8,292 nucleotides of DNA, taken from positions 1 to 8,292 of the forward strand of contig CAMOZD010000038.1 of NCBI GenBank assembly GCA_946630645.1, written 5' to 3'. A program made the translations under genes and the position numbers. Below, piece after piece: positions 5,842 through 8,292 of the stretch. The stretch's first letter is position 1. Each line of letters opens with the position of its first letter. The notes under the pieces were generated by a model. It did not search any database. It was not told the origin of the DNA and was given only the letters and a program-made list of their open reading frames with translations. Source of the stretch: an uncultured Lachnospiraceae bacterium (GTDB taxonomy: Bacteria > Bacillota > Clostridia > Lachnospirales > Lachnospiraceae).

Positions 5842-6417
5842 ATGGGATGGATGATTATGACACAGGTCAGCCTGGCGGCAGCCAGCCTGCTGACCTTATA
5901 TGGATATATTTATTATGTGATCAGTCAGTCCCGCGGGATGAGGTCCAGCCACCTGTACGGCCAGGCCCTCCAGCTTGCCGGTGAGGAGCGCAGGGAGCGG
6001 GAGAGAGTCCATCGCCAGAAGATGGAGGAAGAAAGGATTCAGAGCCGGAGGGTTTTCAGGATGGATCTTCTGATCACCCATGGGGCGGCCTTCGGCGGCT
6101 GCTCGGCTGTTCTCAATGATGGCAGGTTCAGAAAGGGCAGTCTTCCTCTGGACCGGATACTCATGTTTGGAAGACATCCCTCCGGCAAGGACTTCACTTA
6201 TTTTATAGAAGACCAGGACATTCTTTTCTGTGCCACAGACTATCCGGATGAGATTCTGATCCGGTCGGCCAAGGCCCCCTTTGAAATCAGGGAGGCCGGC
6301 CTGGGCAGGGACCAGGGTGCCATCCTTTATGAGGCAGTGCTGCGGAAGGATATTCTTTACTATATTATCCTGGAATCCAAGCATGAGATTTCAGTGAGGG
6401 CATTTATGGGGATGTGA
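5842..6417 (+). CDS. Unrecognised single-pass membrane protein, first gene of the cassette
   Basis: This is a 191-residue protein of no family I recognise. Residues about 5-27 form one hydrophobic segment (TQVSLAAASLLTLYGYIYYV), likely an N-terminal membrane anchor. Residues 47-70 are strongly charged (ERRERERVHRQKMEEER), probably a helix or short coiled coil. Residues 71-191 look like a soluble strand-rich domain, with alternating hydrophobic runs such as 'DRILMFGRH', 'DEILIRSA' and 'DILYYIILES'. Positive residues after the segment (R31, R34) suggest that the C-terminal domain faces the cytoplasm. The ATG at 5842 has a strong ribosome site, AGAGGAG, 7 bases upstream. The next gene begins 11 bases after the stop, so the product probably works with the GTPase and may tether it to the membrane. 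The role is inferred only from context. Confidence 0.82.
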   Translation: MGWMIMTQVSLAAASLLTLYGYIYYVISQSRGMRSSHLYGQALQLAGEERRERERVHRQKMEEERIQSRRVFRMDLLITHGAAFGGCSAVLNDGRFRKGSLPLDRILMFGRHPSGKDFTYFIEDQDILFCATDYPDEILIRSAKAPFEIREAGLGRDQGAILYEAVLRKDILYYIILESKHEISVRAFMGM

Positions 6418-6428
6418 CGGAGGCTTTG

Positions 6429-7859
6429 ATGCAGGAGACAAAAATTCGTAATATTAAAAGAAAATGTCCATATTGCTTCCGGGAAGTCTCCAACAGCCAG
6501 GTAGGATTTCTACTGAAGACTGAGGGGGCCCGTTTCCAGTCGCCGGCCCTCAATGAGTTCGCTGCGGTCAGGCCCGACCTTCCCTACATCTATTTCTGGA
6601 ATGCCATGGGGGTGCCGGAGGACCGCATAGACGGGCGGAGGTGTATTATTGACAACCAGACCCTGACAGTCCTCAACCAGGAGCTCAGTTCCTCTGGGGC
6701 TAATCTGGCCAGAAAGCAGTATGACGAGGCCAGCTGCGGCTATACCTTCCTTGTCGAGGAGGGAGCCGTCACCCTCTTTTCCAACACCATGGTCTGCCCC
6801 TATTGTCACAATGAACTGCCCCAGAATTTTTTCCGCTATGAGATGCTCATGGTGGGACTGGCAGGCAGTGTGGCCTCCGGGAAGACCGTTTATCTGTGCT
6901 CTCTCATGATGAATGATTACGATGTCATGCAGCGGGATAATCTGACCGTGAGGAGCGCCGCCGGCAATCCATCCGACCCGGAGCGGCTGGAGATGGAAAA
7001 AAATGCGGACAGGCTTTTTGTGGATGGCATATGTCCGGCAGGCACAAGCAAGATTTTCCGTAAACCGGTTTTTATGGAATTGAATTACCGGCTGCCTGAC
7101 TCATCCATATTCCTGCTGGTCGCCGTCTATGATGTGGCCGGCGAGTTGATCAGGGAGAGTACGGGCATGGGCCGGACGGGTTTTGTCCGTCATATGGATG
7201 GCTTTATCTGTCTGGTGGACCCGGCCCAGATGCATCTCAATCATGCCCTGTTCAGCAGGCAGATGCCTGATGAAGACCAGGTGCTCCGCCGGCTCCATCT
7301 GATGACCCTCGAGGAGCAGATGTCCATCCAGAGGCTGAGCAATGAGAACGAAAAACAGGTTTTTGGAGGATCGGATTATCTGCTGGAGCAGACGTCCAGG
7401 GATGAATTTTTTTATGAACGTAAGATTGACACAGTTCTCGATGCCCTCAGGTCCACCCTGGGGGAGAAACTGCTGTCAGAGAAATATATAGCCCTGACCA
7501 TAGGGAAAAGCGACCTGCTGGAAGGTCTGGGAGAAATCCTGGAATACAAGGGCAGCAGCCTGCTTTTTGAAAGAGGCCAGGTGGCCTGCGGTTTCATGGA
7601 TATGGACAGACATTTCCTGAGACAGCAGGTTTTGCGCAAGATTTTTGACCAGAAAGTATTCCGGCTTCAGAGAAAGCTTAACGATTATAAGGCTGCCAGT
7701 CTCTTTGCAGTCTCGGCCCTGGGCTGTGAGACAGAGGAGCAGACTTCCGGAGACCAGCAGCTTGTACGGGCCGTAGGCAAAGTGCGGCCGATCCGGGTTG
7801 AGGAGCCCTTCATGTGGATCCTCATGAAGTACATGCAGGAAAGAGGGTGGCTTCAATGA
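6429..7859 (+). CDS. Zinc-ribbon P-loop GTPase, DO-GTPase-like (TRAFAC type)
   Basis: The 476-residue protein begins with a CPYC knuckle (C13, C16), and a second one, CPYC (C123, C126), precedes the GTPase core; together they could bind one zinc ion. The core has all expected motifs in order: Walker A G-S-V-A-S-G-K-T (146-153), G3 D-V-A-G-E (235-239) after a hydrophobic strand, G4 G-K-S-D (359-362) and G5 S-A-L-G (429-432). The G4 and G5 elements indicate guanine specificity and a TRAFAC-type GTPase rather than an ATPase. It resembles the 'double-GTPase' (DO-GTPase) proteins found with GAP1 in predicted conflict systems; only one set of G motifs is visible here. ATG 6429 is chosen because GGAGG (6419-6423) lies 5 bases before it; a GTG at 6414 would overlap the previous stop but has no ribosome site. 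Its stop overlaps the next start by four bases (ATGA), so the GTPase and GAP1-like protein are probably made together. GTPase assignment is firm; the biological role is inferred. Confidence 0.88.
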   Translation: MQETKIRNIKRKCPYCFREVSNSQVGFLLKTEGARFQSPALNEFAAVRPDLPYIYFWNAMGVPEDRIDGRRCIIDNQTLTVLNQELSSSGANLARKQYDEASCGYTFLVEEGAVTLFSNTMVCPYCHNELPQNFFRYEMLMVGLAGSVASGKTVYLCSLMMNDYDVMQRDNLTVRSAAGNPSDPERLEMEKNADRLFVDGICPAGTSKIFRKPVFMELNYRLPDSSIFLLVAVYDVAGELIRESTGMGRTGFVRHMDGFICLVDPAQMHLNHALFSRQMPDEDQVLRRLHLMTLEEQMSIQRLSNENEKQVFGGSDYLLEQTSRDEFFYERKIDTVLDALRSTLGEKLLSEKYIALTIGKSDLLEGLGEILEYKGSSLLFERGQVACGFMDMDRHFLRQQVLRKIFDQKVFRLQRKLNDYKAASLFAVSALGCETEEQTSGDQQLVRAVGKVRPIRVEEPFMWILMKYMQERGWLQ

Positions 7860-8292
7860 GAGAGGCACAGACATACCAGTTCGACTGCCATGAGTATACC
7901 TGGTCCGACCAGGGTATAGGAGGCAGTCCGGTAGGCTGGGGGATCAAGGCTTCTTCCAGAACTGGTGACCGGGACCTGCTGAACCGGCTCGAGAAGCTGG
8001 CAGCTTCTGCCTGTGTGGACAGCAGGGGAAGGGTCCCCGTTGAGGAGTTGATGTACGAAGGCAGCCTTGGTTTTGTCAAAATGGTTTCAGAGCCGGCCCG
8101 GCCGGGGAAAGACCATAGGAAAAATGTCCGGGTAAGACTGTACCATTGCCTGGACAAAGAGTGTGGACCGGAAGTTTACCTGGCACCCCACAGCCAGTGG
8201 CCCCATTCTCTGGGAAAGGGTCTGGCACCCCTGGAAGTAAAGCCTCTGGGATTTGGCCGGGAGGAGCTTCTTGGCAGATACCAGCTGCAGGG
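7856..8292 (+). CDS. GAP1-like (GTPase-associated protein 1) protein, N-terminal part
   Basis: The frame opens at ATG 7856, overlaps the GTPase stop by four bases and stays open for 145 codons to the window edge, so the gene is cut off on the right. The N-terminus reads 'YQFDCHEYTWSDQGIGGSPVGWGIKASS' in overlapping parts (residues 7-34). The order aromatic/polar strand, then G-x-GGSP-x-G-x-G-I-x-A-S-S, resembles the GAP1-N domain, in which a GGxPG-type turn follows the first strand. Later 'DLLNRLEKLA' (40-49) and 'VYLAPHSQWPHSLGK' (112-126) suggest a mixed alpha/beta fold. GAP1 proteins are usually large with N, middle and C domains and are encoded next to a GTPase, as here. AGAGGGTGG before the start can serve as the ribosome site. 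The reading frame is certain; the family is a motif-based judgement from memory and could be wrong in subtype (GAP1-N1 or N2). Confidence 0.65.
   Translation, partial: MREAQTYQFDCHEYTWSDQGIGGSPVGWGIKASSRTGDRDLLNRLEKLAASACVDSRGRVPVEELMYEGSLGFVKMVSEPARPGKDHRKNVRVRLYHCLDKECGPEVYLAPHSQWPHSLGKGLAPLEVKPLGFGREELLGRYQLQ

Noticed and set aside
6169..6200. 'FGRHPSGKDF' in the small membrane protein as a possible FHA domain
   Set aside because: The typical SxxH and N motifs of FHA domains are missing, so the likeness is superficial.
5896..6384. Antisense open frame of 162 codons opposite the small membrane protein
   Set aside because: The sense gene has a strong promoter, ribosome site and operon coupling; the antisense frame has none.
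7476..8157. Antisense open frames over the end of the GTPase and the GAP1-like gene
   Set aside because: Both are shadows of coupled sense genes; the sense frame at 7856 has the ATGA overlap and a plausible domain.

Overview
The window looks like chromosomal DNA from an anaerobic Firmicute, most likely a gut-type Lachnospiraceae/Clostridium-group species. The reasons are strong GGAGG-type ribosome binding sites, sigma-A-like promoters, rho-independent terminators, and a gene set typical of that group: an acyl-ACP thioesterase, a CvfB-type S1 protein, a CPBP protease and a bacterial microcompartment (BMC) shell-like fragment. Most genes have moderate-to-high GC codon use. The AraC-type gene and its upstream region are clearly more AT-rich. 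The taxon is an inference; no rRNA or tRNA gene is present to confirm it.

Layout. (1) 1-282 is the 3' end of a probable BMC-domain shell protein, followed by a strong intrinsic terminator (317-358). (2) 359-550 is a leader with dyad symmetries and no convincing gene. (3) 551-3383 holds three genes on the + strand: acyl-ACP thioesterase, a CvfB-like S1 RNA-binding protein with an unusual charged insertion, and a CPBP-family intramembrane protease overlapping it by one base. (4) 3384-3622 is a convergent intergenic region with terminator hairpins, including a 21-bp-arm palindrome that resembles paired IS ends. (5) 3623-4456 is an AraC-type regulator on the minus strand with its own good promoter. 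(6) 4457-4717 is an AT-rich divergent control region with several inverted repeats. (7) 4718-5656 is a sugar-phosphate nucleotidyltransferase on the + strand. (8) 5657-5841 carries a near-consensus promoter and a 22-bp tandem repeat in the presumed leader RNA. (9) 5842 to the window end is a tightly coupled cassette: a small membrane-anchored protein, a zinc-ribbon P-loop GTPase, and the start of a large protein whose N-terminus resembles GTPase-associated protein 1 (GAP1).

The cassette in (9) is the most interesting part. Its genes are separated by 11 bases and then overlap by 4, and share a dedicated promoter. From memory, GAP1-type proteins and their partner GTPases were proposed from comparative genomics as parts of NTP-dependent conflict (defence or self-suicide) systems. 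Here the GTPase has every expected G motif plus two CxxC zinc knuckles, and the first gene would put a protein at the membrane. The small membrane protein is not a family I recognise, so this may be an unusual membrane-linked version. The GAP1 gene runs off the right edge, so its middle and C-terminal domains and any further partners are not visible.
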